Part shown: positions 37,120 through 46,182 of the stretch, in pieces | Layout of the letters: each line of letters starts with the position of its first letter | Numbering within the stretch: position 1 is the stretch's first letter | NCBI GenBank assembly: GCA_965223775.1 | Contig: OZ245021.1 | Span: 1,364,001-1,428,000 of the forward strand | Direction of reading: 5' to 3' | DNA length: 64,000 bases | Source: JAJDXW01 sp965223775 | GTDB taxonomy: Bacteria; Pseudomonadota; Gammaproteobacteria; HK1 | Translations under genes and position numbers: made by a program | The notes under the pieces: generated by a model | The model's database searches: none | What the model was told of the DNA's origin: nothing | Seen by the model: the letters and a program-made list of their open reading frames with translations, nothing else

Positions 37120-38081
37120 ACGACGGCATCAATCTGGCCAGCGCCCGGTTCGGCGCCGAGGCGGTGGCCTGCAGCGACGACTTCTTCGCCCCCATGTCGC
37201 GGCTCGTCCAGGACTGCGAACCGGTATTCGATCCCGGCCGGTACGACGAAAACGGCAAGTGGATGGATGGCTGGGAGTCGCGGCGGCGGCGCGGCGGCGG
37301 CTTCGACTGGTGCGTCGTCCGCCTCGCGGTGCCCGGACGGGTGCTCCGCTTCGAGCTGGATACCCGGCATTTCACCGGCAACTACCCGCCCGGCGCGGTC
37401 CTGGATGGCGCGACGGGTGACGAGTATCCGGCGCCGGGCTCCGGCGAATGGCAGCCTCTCACCACGCAGGTGAGTCTCGGTGGAGACGCGCAGCACACGG
37501 CCGAGTGCGCGGACCAGACCACCGTCTTCCGCTGGATACGTCTTCGCATTTACCCCGACGGGGGCCTGGCCCGGCTCCGGGTCATCGGCCGGCCGAACGC
37601 AAACGTCGAGTCGGGCGGGCGCCTGGAGCTTTCGGCGTTGCTGAACGGCGGGCGGGTGGTTGCCGTCTCCAACGCCCACTACGGTGATCCGGAAGCCGTC
37701 ATCATGGCCGGGCGCGGAATCAACATGGGTGACGGCTGGGAGACGGCGCGCCGGCGCGTGCCGGGCAACGAGTGGATCATCATCGGGCTGGGCGTGCCCG
37801 GGGTGGCGGACGAGATCGAGATCGACACCGGGCACTTCAAGGGAAACTTCCCTGCGGCGGTATCCGTTCAGGCGGCGGAAATGCCGGCAATGTGCGACGA
37901 TGCGCTGGTGACGCAGGCGATGTTCTGGCCCGAAGTGCTGGCCGCGCAACCGCTTGGCGCCGATCGGATCCATCGCTTTCCCATCGAGGCCGACCCGCCC
38001 GTCACCCACGTCAAGGTGAATTCCCATCCGGACGGAGGCATCTCCCGGATCCGGGTGTTCGGGACGCCGCGGCATGATTGA
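37116..38081 (+). CDS. alc: Allantoicase (allantoate amidinohydrolase)
   Basis: A 321-aa allantoicase. It hydrolyses allantoate to (S)-ureidoglycolate and urea. The characteristic two-repeat architecture is visible: GKWMDGWESRRRR...DWCVVRLAVPG...TRHFTGNYPPG in repeat 1 and NMGDGWETARRR...WIIIGLGVPG...GHFKGNFP in repeat 2 (residues ~50-90 and ~205-250). Repeat ends share the IYPDGGLARLRVIG and SHPDGGISRIRVFG motifs. The frame is open upstream, but ATG 37116 (ATGA overlap) is the natural start. It overlaps allA by 8 nt, consistent with sequential steps. Confidence 0.95.
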   Translation: MNDGINLASARFGAEAVACSDDFFAPMSRLVQDCEPVFDPGRYDENGKWMDGWESRRRRGGGFDWCVVRLAVPGRVLRFELDTRHFTGNYPPGAVLDGATGDEYPAPGSGEWQPLTTQVSLGGDAQHTAECADQTTVFRWIRLRIYPDGGLARLRVIGRPNANVESGGRLELSALLNGGRVVAVSNAHYGDPEAVIMAGRGINMGDGWETARRRVPGNEWIIIGLGVPGVADEIEIDTGHFKGNFPAAVSVQAAEMPAMCDDALVTQAMFWPEVLAAQPLGADRIHRFPIEADPPVTHVKVNSHPDGGISRIRVFGTPRHD

Positions 38082-38544
38082 GCCGCAGCCGCTCAGCCGC
38101 GATGCATTTGCCCCGTTCGGCGACGTCATCGACGCATCGCACCCGAATCGGTTCGAGATCAACGATGGTTTCACCACCCGGGTGCACGATCTGTTCGCGC
38201 CCGAAATTCTCGGCGACGACGCCCGGGTGCTGGTCAACTTCTTTCTCGGCCGTCCGCGCCCGCTCGAAGCGGCCATGCTCGAGCGGCATCCGCTCGGCAG
38301 TCAGGCGTTCATTCCGATCGACCAGCACGACTGGTGGGTGGTGGTGGCTTCCACTGCGGACGTGGCCGGTGTCCGTGTCTTTCGGGCCCTGGGCAGCCAG
38401 GGCGTGAACCTTCATGCCGGCACGTGGCACCACCCGCTTCTGGTGGACGAGCCCCAGCGCTTTGTCGTCATCGACCGCGGGGGCGACGGAGACAACCTGG
38501 AAGAGGTCGAGCTGGAGCCCCCCGTGCGCTGGTTGCGCGCCTGA
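38074..38544 (+). CDS. allA: Ureidoglycolate lyase
   Basis: A 156-aa AllA-family protein that splits ureidoglycolate into glyoxylate and urea, the step after allantoicase. Family features are the N-terminal FAPFGDVID, the LERHPLGSQAFIPI beta-barrel core (~residues 69-82), and the metal/catalytic segment HAGTWHHPLL (~residues 114-123). ATG 38074 lies inside the end of alc, giving tight coupling. No urease genes are in the window. Confidence 0.95.
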   Translation: MIEPQPLSRDAFAPFGDVIDASHPNRFEINDGFTTRVHDLFAPEILGDDARVLVNFFLGRPRPLEAAMLERHPLGSQAFIPIDQHDWWVVVASTADVAGVRVFRALGSQGVNLHAGTWHHPLLVDEPQRFVVIDRGGDGDNLEEVELEPPVRWLRA

Positions 38545-38662
38545 CGGGGGGCGGACCGTTGCCCCGCGTTCGCATCTCCGCCGCTTCACCGGGTCCTTCC
38601 GAGTTGCGGGCGGTCGTCTTTGGCGTCCGGCGGGCTCCCGAGGCAGGTCGTCGCGTGCCGGC

Positions 38663-39424
38663 ATGACGCGCCGGAAGAGAACGGTGATCGGAGTCTCCCT
38701 GGCGGTCGCGGGGGTCCTGATGGCACACGGCGGGTGGATTGTGTGGACCGCGCCCGACTGGCGCACCGCGAGCCGCGAGCCGGTCGGGCTCGCTCCCGAC
38801 CCGGTCGCGGTGACCGACGCGGTAGTGCAGGTGTACGCGGCTCGCGCGTGGGGCTGGCGCGGCTACTTCGGCGTGCATTCGTGGGTTGCGGTCAAGCCGG
38901 ACGGAGCGCCCGAATTCACCGTCTACGAGGTGATTGGCTGGCGTCTTCGCTGGGGCGGCACCTCGCTCATGATCCACCGGCGCGCGGCCGATGCGCGCTG
39001 GTTCGGTCGGGCGCCCGAACTGCTGGTCGACCTGCGGGGCGCAGGAGTGGACGAGGTCATTGCACGCCTCGACCGGGCCGCCCGCGCGTATCCGTACGCC
39101 ACCCGCTACCGACTGTGGCCGGGACCCAACTCCAATACGTTCACCGCCTTCCTCGGGCGCGCGGTGCCCGAGCTCGGGCTCGACCTGCCGCCCACCGCGA
39201 TCGGCAAGGACTATCTCGACGGTGAATTCGTCTCGGCCTCGCCGGGCGGTGGGGTGCAGGCCTCGTTATTCGGTCTCGCGGGCATCGTCGCCGGGCCGGC
39301 GGAGGGGGTGGAGGTCAACCTGCTCGGAATGGTGTTCGGAGCCCACGTCTGGCCGCCCGCCATCAAGCTGCCGATCATCGGACGGATTGGTTGGAGCCGG
39401 GGGCGCCCGAGAAGCCTCTCATGA
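38663..39424 (+). CDS. DUF3750 domain-containing membrane-anchored protein
   Basis: A 253-aa protein with an N-terminal hydrophobic anchor (residues ~7-25) and a DUF3750 domain recognised by VHSWVAVKPDG, the YEVIGWRLR strand and WPGPNSNTFTAF with PPTAIGKDY. Function unknown. The C-terminus has hydrophobic stretches around residues 205-240. ATG 38663 follows allA by 118 bp. Confidence 0.85.
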   Translation: MTRRKRTVIGVSLAVAGVLMAHGGWIVWTAPDWRTASREPVGLAPDPVAVTDAVVQVYAARAWGWRGYFGVHSWVAVKPDGAPEFTVYEVIGWRLRWGGTSLMIHRRAADARWFGRAPELLVDLRGAGVDEVIARLDRAARAYPYATRYRLWPGPNSNTFTAFLGRAVPELGLDLPPTAIGKDYLDGEFVSASPGGGVQASLFGLAGIVAGPAEGVEVNLLGMVFGAHVWPPAIKLPIIGRIGWSRGRPRSLS

Positions 39425-39596
39425 CGACTGAACCGCGCTTGGCGCGCACGCCGAAACCCCCGGACGGCCCGGGCGGGAACCGAGCCTGCGACGCCCGGAC
39501 GGCCGGCCGCGGCGCGGAGTCCGCGATTGCGCTTGGGGCGGGCCGCGCGGCGGCTGTGGTAACTTGCCCCGCTTGTCGCCCGGACCGTGAGAAACG

Positions 39597-40895
39597 ATGA
39601 AATTCGGACTCCTATACGAACACCAGCTCCCCCGTCCGTGGACGGAGAACGCCGAGCACCGCCTCTTTCGGGACGCGATCGAGCAGGTCGAGCTCGCCGA
39701 CCGGCTCGGCATCGACTACGTGTGGGAGGTGGAGCACCACTTCCTCGAGGAGTACGCCCATTCGTCCGCTCCGGAAGTGTTCCTCGGCGCCTGTTCCCGC
39801 AATACGAGCCGCATCCGGCTCGGGCACGGGGTGGTGCTCGCTCCCCCGGCCTACAACCACCCGGCCAGGGTCGCGGAGAGGCTCGCGACCCTGGACATCA
39901 TCTCCGACGGCCGGGTGGACTGGGGCACCGGGGAGTCGGCGTCGCGCACGGAGCTCGAAGGGTTCGGCGTCGATCCGGACGGCAAGCGCGAGATGTGGGA
40001 GGAGGCGGTCGAGCAGACCGCCAACATGATGGCGATGGAGCCCTATCCGGGATTCGACGGCCGGTACTTCTCCATGCCGTGCCGCAACGTGGTGCCGAAG
40101 CCGCTGCAAAAACCCCATCCGCCCATCTGGGTCGCGTGCTCGAAGCGCGAGACCATCCACATGGCCGCGCGGGCGGGGATCGGGGCGCTCACGTTCGCGT
40201 TTATCGACCCGGAGGACGCCGGTCGCTGGGCGAAGGAGTACTACGAGATCATCCGGTCCGAGGAGTGCGTCCCCATCGGGCACTCGGTGAACGCCAACAT
40301 CGCCATGGTCACCGGATTCTCCTGCCACGAGGATCCGGAGGAGGCCCGGATCCGCGGCATGGACGGCTTCCGCTTCTTCGGCTACTCGCTCGGGCACTTC
40401 TACGTGTTCGGGAACCACCGCCCGGGCCGCACCAACGTCTGGGACCGGTTCGAGGCGGCCCGCGACAAGCTGCCCGAGGTCGGTTCCGGCTCCGGGATCG
40501 GGACGCCGGACGACCTCGCGGATCACCTCGCCAAGTTCGAGGCGGCGGGCGTCGACCAGGTGATCTTCATCCAGCAGGGCGGGCGCAACCGGCACGAGGA
40601 CATCTGCGCGTCCCTCGAGCTCTTCGCGTCGCGGGTGATGCCCCGCTTCCATGCGCACGAGGCGGAGCGCGAGGCGCGGAAGCAGGCCGATCTGGCGCCT
40701 CATGTCGAAGCCGCGATGGCCCGCAAGCCGGTCCTCGCGCCGCTCGCCGAGGACCGCATCCCGACCATCGCGCCCCTCGGACGCAATATCGTCCAGACGG
40801 GCCTGCCTGACGACGCGGAAGTGACCCAGCACATCCACGCCGACATCACGGTTCCGCTCGAAGACCCGCTCGCGCGCCGCGAGTCGGCCGATTAG
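39597..40895 (+). CDS. LLM-class flavin-dependent oxidoreductase
   Basis: A 432-aa bacterial luciferase-like monooxygenase-family protein with a TIM-barrel FMN/F420-type fold. Landmarks are FGLLYEHQLPRPW at the N-terminus, VWEVEHHFLEEYAHSS (~residues 42-58), RIRLGHGVVLAPP (~78) and HPARVAERLATLDIISDGR (~90). The ~80 residues after the family core are extra. It is preceded by a 170-bp non-coding stretch with no recognised signal. Natural substrate unknown. Confidence 0.9.
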   Translation: MKFGLLYEHQLPRPWTENAEHRLFRDAIEQVELADRLGIDYVWEVEHHFLEEYAHSSAPEVFLGACSRNTSRIRLGHGVVLAPPAYNHPARVAERLATLDIISDGRVDWGTGESASRTELEGFGVDPDGKREMWEEAVEQTANMMAMEPYPGFDGRYFSMPCRNVVPKPLQKPHPPIWVACSKRETIHMAARAGIGALTFAFIDPEDAGRWAKEYYEIIRSEECVPIGHSVNANIAMVTGFSCHEDPEEARIRGMDGFRFFGYSLGHFYVFGNHRPGRTNVWDRFEAARDKLPEVGSGSGIGTPDDLADHLAKFEAAGVDQVIFIQQGGRNRHEDICASLELFASRVMPRFHAHEAEREARKQADLAPHVEAAMARKPVLAPLAEDRIPTIAPLGRNIVQTGLPDDAEVTQHIHADITVPLEDPLARRESAD

Positions 40896-41345
40896 TACCT
40901 CTGCACAGAGGTCTTGACCGGTTCAGGCGGCCTTGGCGAGTTCATCGGAGAGTGGCGTAGGGTAGACCCGACCGAGTTTCTTGCGGGCGCGATGTACGTC
41001 GAACAGCCGCTCGACCCTGGCACCGTGGGCGTTGCGTTGGCGTTGCCAGGACGCCACCTCGTGGCGCAGGGTTTCCCGGTCGGCAATGCGCCGGTCCGGG
41101 CACTGCTTGCCCAGCACTCCGATCTCGATCTCCACCATATTGAGCCAGCTCGCGTGCTTGGGCACGAAACGAAATTCCAGCCGACGCAAGGTCTCGCGAG
41201 CGACCTCGGGCGCGAAGACTTCGTACAGTGCCGCAGGCTTGTGCGCCGAGCAGGCCATCTACGACGCCCTCGGTATCGACCCGGCACCCGGAGCGACCAC
41301 AAAGACCATCGTCTGACATCACCATCGGCGTGCAGATGTAGTGCC
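40893..41345 (-). pseudogene. IS630-family transposase remnant
   Basis: On the - strand a frame of ~110 residues (41258 to 40923) carries the C-terminal block of IS630 transposases: FRFVPKHASWLNMVEIEIGV, LGKQCPDRRIADRETL and the closing LGRVYPTPL. Upstream fragments in other frames (to ~41345) are too decayed to align. The catalytic N-terminal domain is absent. ACCTCTGCACAGAGGT at 40895-40910 is a perfect palindrome at the gene end and could be part of the element terminus. Confidence 0.8.
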
Positions 41346-41495
41346 ACACGCCCGATTCTAACGTCGTAACTATATGTTTCGCAGGGAAAGTGTTTGGGTA
41401 GGTTAAACTTGGATTAGCGAGTCCACCGCCTCGCTCCAGGTCTCGTGCGTGTTATCATTTGCGTGACGGAATCCTGCAAGCATAGGACAATCGCA

Positions 41496-44351
41496 ATGCG
41501 CTACCCTGATCTGTCCAACGTCGCCTATGGCGCGTTGCTGTCTTTGGTGTTGCTGTTTGCGCACGCCCCGGCGACTCTCGCCCAGAACTCGCATACCCTG
41601 CCTCTGTTCATGTCGGCTTCCGACATGGAGCGGCAGGGATTCGTACGAATCATCAACCGTTCCGATCGGGCCGGAACGGTGACCATTCACGCCATCGATG
41701 ATTCCGGCCGAGAAGCCGCCCCCGTCACCCTGAGTTTGGACGCGAAGGAAACGAGGCATTTCAATTCGGGAGACCTGGAGCGGGGCAACTCCGACAAGGA
41801 GCTGACGGGCAGTACCGGGAGCGGCGAAGGCCACTGGCGGCTGAAGCTCGAGACAGATCTTGACATCGAACCCCTTGCCTACATTCGGACCCCCGCCGAC
41901 GGCTTTCTCACCAGCATCCACGATGTTGCACAAGGAGAATCGATGCGTTGGCACGTGCCGATATTCAATCCGGCGAGCAACCCCAACCAGAAAAGCCTTC
42001 TTCGTCTGATCAACACCTCTGGCGTCGATACCGAGGTAGTAATTGAAGGGCTGGATGACAGGGGGGACCCGGCACCAGGAGGCGATTTGCGAGTTTCGTT
42101 GCCGGCCGACGCGGCGCGTCTGTACAGCGCTCAGGAACTCGAAACAGGTCATTCGGAGTCCGACTTCGAGGGCGGTCTCGGGGACGGTACGGGCAAGTGG
42201 CAGTTGTTCGTGTCTGCCAATCGGCCGATTCAAGCGATGAGCCTGATGTCGACCCCGACCGGACATATAACCAATCTGTCCGCCACCAAAGATGACGACA
42301 TCATCCGCGGCGGAACCGGGAGCGACGAGATCTGGGGCGGCGAAGGCGACGACATCCTCAATCCCGGCCATAACGACTTGGGGCACGACATCGTTCACGG
42401 GTCGGCCGGTGACGACAGGATCATCTACACCGATAGCGGTACGAGCGCATATCAAGAGCTCACCTACTCCGAACTGAGTTCAGGCAGGATTGTGGCCACG
42501 ATCGATGGCAGCACGAACCTCGCCATGGTCGACAAGGGATCCGCCGGCATCGACACCATAGTAGACATCGCCAATCCGATGAACGCTGCTGTCGTGCGGC
42601 CGTTCGGTGGGTTCGGGCTCTACGGCACGCCCTTCGGCGACACATACCATCTGACAGTCGACAACCAATGGATGCAGGTCGGCGGCGGTGCCGGCAACGA
42701 CACCTTTAACCTCCAAATTAGCGGCTACGGTGGAGTTGCCATTGACTACAAGGATGCACGCAACGGCATCCGCGTCGACCTCGATACAGATACTGTGGAT
42801 GACGATGGCTTCGGAGGCCGGGATGCCATCGTGGTCAATAGCGGCTATGCGCCAGTCATCCTGGGCTCCGAGTTCTCGGATGTGATGGTCGGTGATGGGA
42901 ACAACAATACGTTCATGGGTCGCCAAGGCGACGACGACATTGACGGTGGCGGTGGTACCGACGGTCTGAATTTCAGTTATTTGGCCGGTTCGCCGGGCTA
43001 TTCCGTCAGCGTCGACAATCTCAACGTGGACTTGGAGGCGGGCACGGCCACAGGCACGTGGAACGGTGGCGCGTTTTCCTACAGGATTTCAAGAATAGAA
43101 AACGTGCGCGGTCATATGGGCAACGACATCATCCGGGGGGATTCGGGCAGCAACCGGATCCGGGGCTTGGGTGGCAACGACACTCTGCGCGGGGAAGCTG
43201 GTGACGACCGCCTCGAAGGCGGCGAAGGCGACGACATCCTCAATCCCGGCCATAACGACTTGGGGCACGACATCGTTCACGGGTCGGCCGGTGACGACAG
43301 GATCATCTACACCGATAGCGGTACGAGCGCATATCAAGAGCTCACCTACTCCGAACTGAGTTCAGGCAGGATTGTGGCCACGATCGATGGCAGCACGAAC
43401 CTCGCCATGGTCGACAAGGGATCCGCCGGCATCGACACCATAGTAGACATCGCCAATCCGATGAACGCTGCTGTCGTGCGGCCGTTCGGTGGGTTCGGGC
43501 TCTACGGCACGCCCTTCGGCGACACATACCATCTGACAGTCGACAACCAATGGATGCAGGTCGGCGGCGGTGCCGGCAACGACACCTTTAACCTCCAAAT
43601 TAGCGGCTACGGTGGAGTTGCCATTGACTACAAGGATGCACGCAACGGCATCCGCGTCGACCTCGATACAGATACTGTGGATGACGATGGCTTCGGAGGC
43701 CGGGATGCCATCGTGGTCAATAGCGGCTATGCGCCAGTCATCCTGGGCTCCGAGTTCTCGGATGTGATGGTCGGTGATGGGAACAACAATACGTTCATGG
43801 GTCGCCAAGGCGACGACGACATTGACGGTGGCGGTGGTACCGACGGTCTGAATTTCAGTTATTTGGCCGGTTCGCCGGGCTATTCCGTCAGCGTCGACAA
43901 TCTCAACGTGGACTTGGAGGCGGGCACGGCCACAGGCACGTGGAACGGTGGCGCGTTTTCCTACAGGATTTCAAGAATAGAAAACGTGCGCGGCCATATG
44001 GGCAACGACATCATCCGGGGGGATTCGGGCAGCAACCGGATCCGGGGCTTGGGTGGCAACGACACTCTGCGCGGGGAAGCTGGTGACGACCGCCTCGAAG
44101 GCGGCGAAGGCGACGACACGTTCGTCTTTGGCTTAAGGCATGGGAACGACACGATTGCCGATTTCACCGACGGAGAGGACAGGATGGATTTCAATGAGTT
44201 GAATCTCTCAAGCCATTCCGACGTGACGTCCGCTACAACGTCCAGATCGGACGGTAGCGTACACATCGACCTCTCCCGGTTTGGTGGGGGCACGATCATT
44301 CTTCTGAATTTCGACATTGCCGACCTGAACGCATCGGATATCCTGCTTTAA
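41496..44351 (+). CDS. Secreted RTX-like calcium-binding repeat protein with duplicated 294-residue block
   Basis: A 951-aa protein. ATG 41496 follows AGGACAATCGCA. The signal peptide (VAYGALLSLVLLFAHAPATLAQ) ends near residue 30. Residues ~33-262 form a two-repeat module (RIINRSDRAGTVTIHAIDD ... RLINTSGVDTEVVIEGLDD). It is shared with the C-terminus of the TRAP-like protein at 46183. The rest is RTX/hemolysin-type: GGTGSDEIWGGEGDD, GLGGNDTLRGEAGDDRLEGG and similar nonapeptides that bind Ca2+ as parallel beta-rolls. Residues 281-574 and 575-868 are identical blocks. The tail (FGLRHGNDTIADFTDGEDRM) is a typical RTX C-terminus. Having a Sec-like signal plus RTX repeats is unusual for classic type I export. 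Confidence 0.88.
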   Translation: MRYPDLSNVAYGALLSLVLLFAHAPATLAQNSHTLPLFMSASDMERQGFVRIINRSDRAGTVTIHAIDDSGREAAPVTLSLDAKETRHFNSGDLERGNSDKELTGSTGSGEGHWRLKLETDLDIEPLAYIRTPADGFLTSIHDVAQGESMRWHVPIFNPASNPNQKSLLRLINTSGVDTEVVIEGLDDRGDPAPGGDLRVSLPADAARLYSAQELETGHSESDFEGGLGDGTGKWQLFVSANRPIQAMSLMSTPTGHITNLSATKDDDIIRGGTGSDEIWGGEGDDILNPGHNDLGHDIVHGSAGDDRIIYTDSGTSAYQELTYSELSSGRIVATIDGSTNLAMVDKGSAGIDTIVDIANPMNAAVVRPFGGFGLYGTPFGDTYHLTVDNQWMQVGGGAGNDTFNLQISGYGGVAIDYKDARNGIRVDLDTDTVDDDGFGGRDAIVVNSGYAPVILGSEFSDVMVGDGNNNTFMGRQGDDDIDGGGGTDGLNFSYLAGSPGYSVSVDNLNVDLEAGTATGTWNGGAFSYRISRIENVRGHMGNDIIRGDSGSNRIRGLGGNDTLRGEAGDDRLEGGEGDDILNPGHNDLGHDIVHGSAGDDRIIYTDSGTSAYQELTYSELSSGRIVATIDGSTNLAMVDKGSAGIDTIVDIANPMNAAVVRPFGGFGLYGTPFGDTYHLTVDNQWMQVGGGAGNDTFNLQISGYGGVAIDYKDARNGIRVDLDTDTVDDDGFGGRDAIVVNSGYAPVILGSEFSDVMVGDGNNNTFMGRQGDDDIDGGGGTDGLNFSYLAGSPGYSVSVDNLNVDLEAGTATGTWNGGAFSYRISRIENVRGHMGNDIIRGDSGSNRIRGLGGNDTLRGEAGDDRLEGGEGDDTFVFGLRHGNDTIADFTDGEDRMDFNELNLSSHSDVTSATTSRSDGSVHIDLSRFGGGTIILLNFDIADLNASDILL
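42336..43217 (+). repeat. 882-bp in-frame tandem duplication, copy 1
   Basis: The segment recurs with an offset of exactly 882 bp. The only difference I found is T at ~43111 (CGGTCATATG) versus C in copy 2, which is synonymous. Copy 1 begins with GGCGGCGAAGGCGACGAC, an 18-bp sequence also found at the copy junction and after copy 2. Confidence 0.95.
43218..44099 (+). repeat. 882-bp in-frame tandem duplication, copy 2
   Basis: Follows copy 1 directly without spacer, reading frame kept (294 codons). It ends before a third GGCGGCGAAGGCGACGAC at 44100-44117, the presumed substrate for the unequal crossover. Confidence 0.95.
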
Positions 44352-44429
44352 GTCCTTGCCTGTTATAGGGGTCATCGGAAGGTTTGTGCGTACGATTACG
44401 GTAAGGAGCCGTCCTGACTCAGCCCGACC

Positions 44430-44755
44430 CTCTGGGGTGCTTGCTGCGGGAGCATCTCGTCACCTCGCCGGCAGCCGGTGAGCTCGTATTCCACGTCTTC
44501 GGCGCCATCGCGCACTTCGAGTGATGGCTCCTCGCCGAGTGTGCACCCGTCACCGCGGCACCGGGGTCAAGGCCATACAGGCGAAGACCAAACGGCCCGT
44601 CTCGGGGCTTGCCAGCCACTTCCGCACCACAAAAACGCGTCAAGGCCGGCTTGTCGCCCGATCGAGTGATGAGCCGACTCTGCATCGGGAAAACAACAGC
44701 TTACGGACTCGTTACCGCAATCCCGGGTTATTTGCGGGAGGGGGCGGAATCCTAC
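44430..44755 (+). pseudogene. Serine resolvase/invertase remnant (Tn3-type)
   Basis: Across broken + strand frames one reads GELVFHVFGAIAHFE (the helix after the catalytic domain of serine recombinases), then a stop. A residual arm and a C-terminal HTH (VKAGLSPDRVMSRLCIGKTT) lie in another frame near 44640-44710. It sits next to a Tn3 transposase fragment, the usual transposon pairing. Non-functional. Confidence 0.7.
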
Positions 44756-46025
44756 GCTAAGCGTTTTCGGCTCGAACGCGGATGGGGGCTTGGCCACCGG
44801 TATTCGCCGGTCAGGTTGATGTGTTCCCAGCCGAGAGGCGAGACGTGCGCAAGGAACTCGGCCGGGGTCTCGAGGCCGGCATGGTTGCGAGCGAGGACAG
44901 CCTCGCCGAGTTTGAGCGTATTCCAGTAGATGATGACCGCGGCCAGCAGGTTGAGGCCGGCGATCCGGTAGTGCTGTCCTTCGCCTGTGCGGTCGCGCAG
45001 TTCGCCGCGCTGGTGGAAGTTGATCGCGCGCAACAGAGCATGATGGGCCTCGCCCTTGTTCAATCCGATCTGAGCGCGACGGCGCATATCAGGATCCGTG
45101 ACCCAGGCAATCATGAACAGGGAGCGTTCGACACGACCGACCTCGCGCAGGGCGGCCGCCAGCTCGTTCTGGCGGGGATAGGAGGCGAGCTTGCGCAGGA
45201 TCTGGCTCGGGCGCATGGTCCCGGCGGCCATGGTGGCGGCGATGCGCAGGATGTCCCTCCAGTTCCGGTCGATCAGGTCTGCGTTCACCTTGCCGCCGAC
45301 CAGGGGACGCAGGAGCTTCGGGACGCCCGCTCGCTCGAACACGTAGAGCCGTTTTGAAGGCAGATCCCGGATGCGCGGGACGAACGCATAGCCGAGAATC
45401 GAGCACGCCGCGAAGACATGGTCGGTGAAGCCTCCTCTGTCGGCGTATTGTTCGCGCACGCACCTCCCGGTCTCGTTCATCAGGAGACCGTCGAGGATGT
45501 AGGGAGCTTCGTGGACGGTGGCGGGAATCGTCCGGGTGGCGAACGGCGAGAACCGGTCGGAGACGTGCGAGTATGCCTTGACGCCGGGTTCGAACCCGTA
45601 CTTCGCGTTCACCAGGTTCATGGCTTCGCCCCTACCGGCAGTTGGCAAGAACTGGCCGTCGCTGGAGGCGGTTCGGCCCGTGCCCCAGCAGGCCGCCATC
45701 GGCAGCACCGCCTGAGCCTCGACGACCATGGACAACGCCCGTTCGTACGCTTCACCTTCCACATGGCAGCGGGCGGTGCGCATCAGTTCCCAGAATCCGT
45801 GCGTGGTCGTGACTTCGGCCATCTTGCGCAGACCGAGGTTGACCCCTTCAGCGAGAAGTACGTTGAGCAGGCCGACGCGGTCGCGGCAGGCCGAACGGAT
45901 TCGCAGGTGGGTGAAGGCCTCGGTGAACCCTGTGGCGTCGTCTACCTCGAGCAGGATGTCGGTGATCCGCGCGACGGGCACACTCAAGAGTAAGCGCTGC
46001 GAGCGGCCCGCCTTCCTATAGGTGT
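44752..46025 (-). pseudogene. tnpA: Tn3-family transposase, C-terminal ~420 residues
   Basis: The open frame spans 46119-44752, but recognisable similarity starts near 46025 (RITDILLEVDDATGFTEAFT). The DDE_Tnp_Tn3 core is visible: LLAEGVNLGLRKMAE, the YSHVSDRFSPF segment with catalytic Asp and YADRGGFTDHVF. A terminal INFHQRGELRDRT ... HVSPLGWEHINLTGEYRW completes the normal C-terminus. Full-length Tn3 transposases are ~980-1000 aa, so over half is missing and the N-terminal 30-odd residues of the frame are unrelated. Confidence 0.88.
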
Positions 46026-46182
46026 AGCGGCTTGAGACTACCGCCGCCTCGCTTCCGCCGGTCGGGCCCGAATTCGTCTTGGCATCCTCCCGCCGGCCTC
46101 CCGACGAAAATGGTTGCACGCAGGGACCTAAATCGGAAAGAATATTCTGAGGAACAATGATATATCAAAGTCGGGAGGAGAA

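Noticed and set aside
40895..40910. Perfect palindrome ACCTCTGCACAGAGGT as a transcription terminator
   Set aside because: No T-run follows and it lies at the end of the IS630 remnant, so an element terminus is more likely.
42480..43808. Repeated 148-codon - strand frames inside the RTX gene
   Set aside because: Antisense frames duplicated only because the underlying 882-bp repeat is duplicated.
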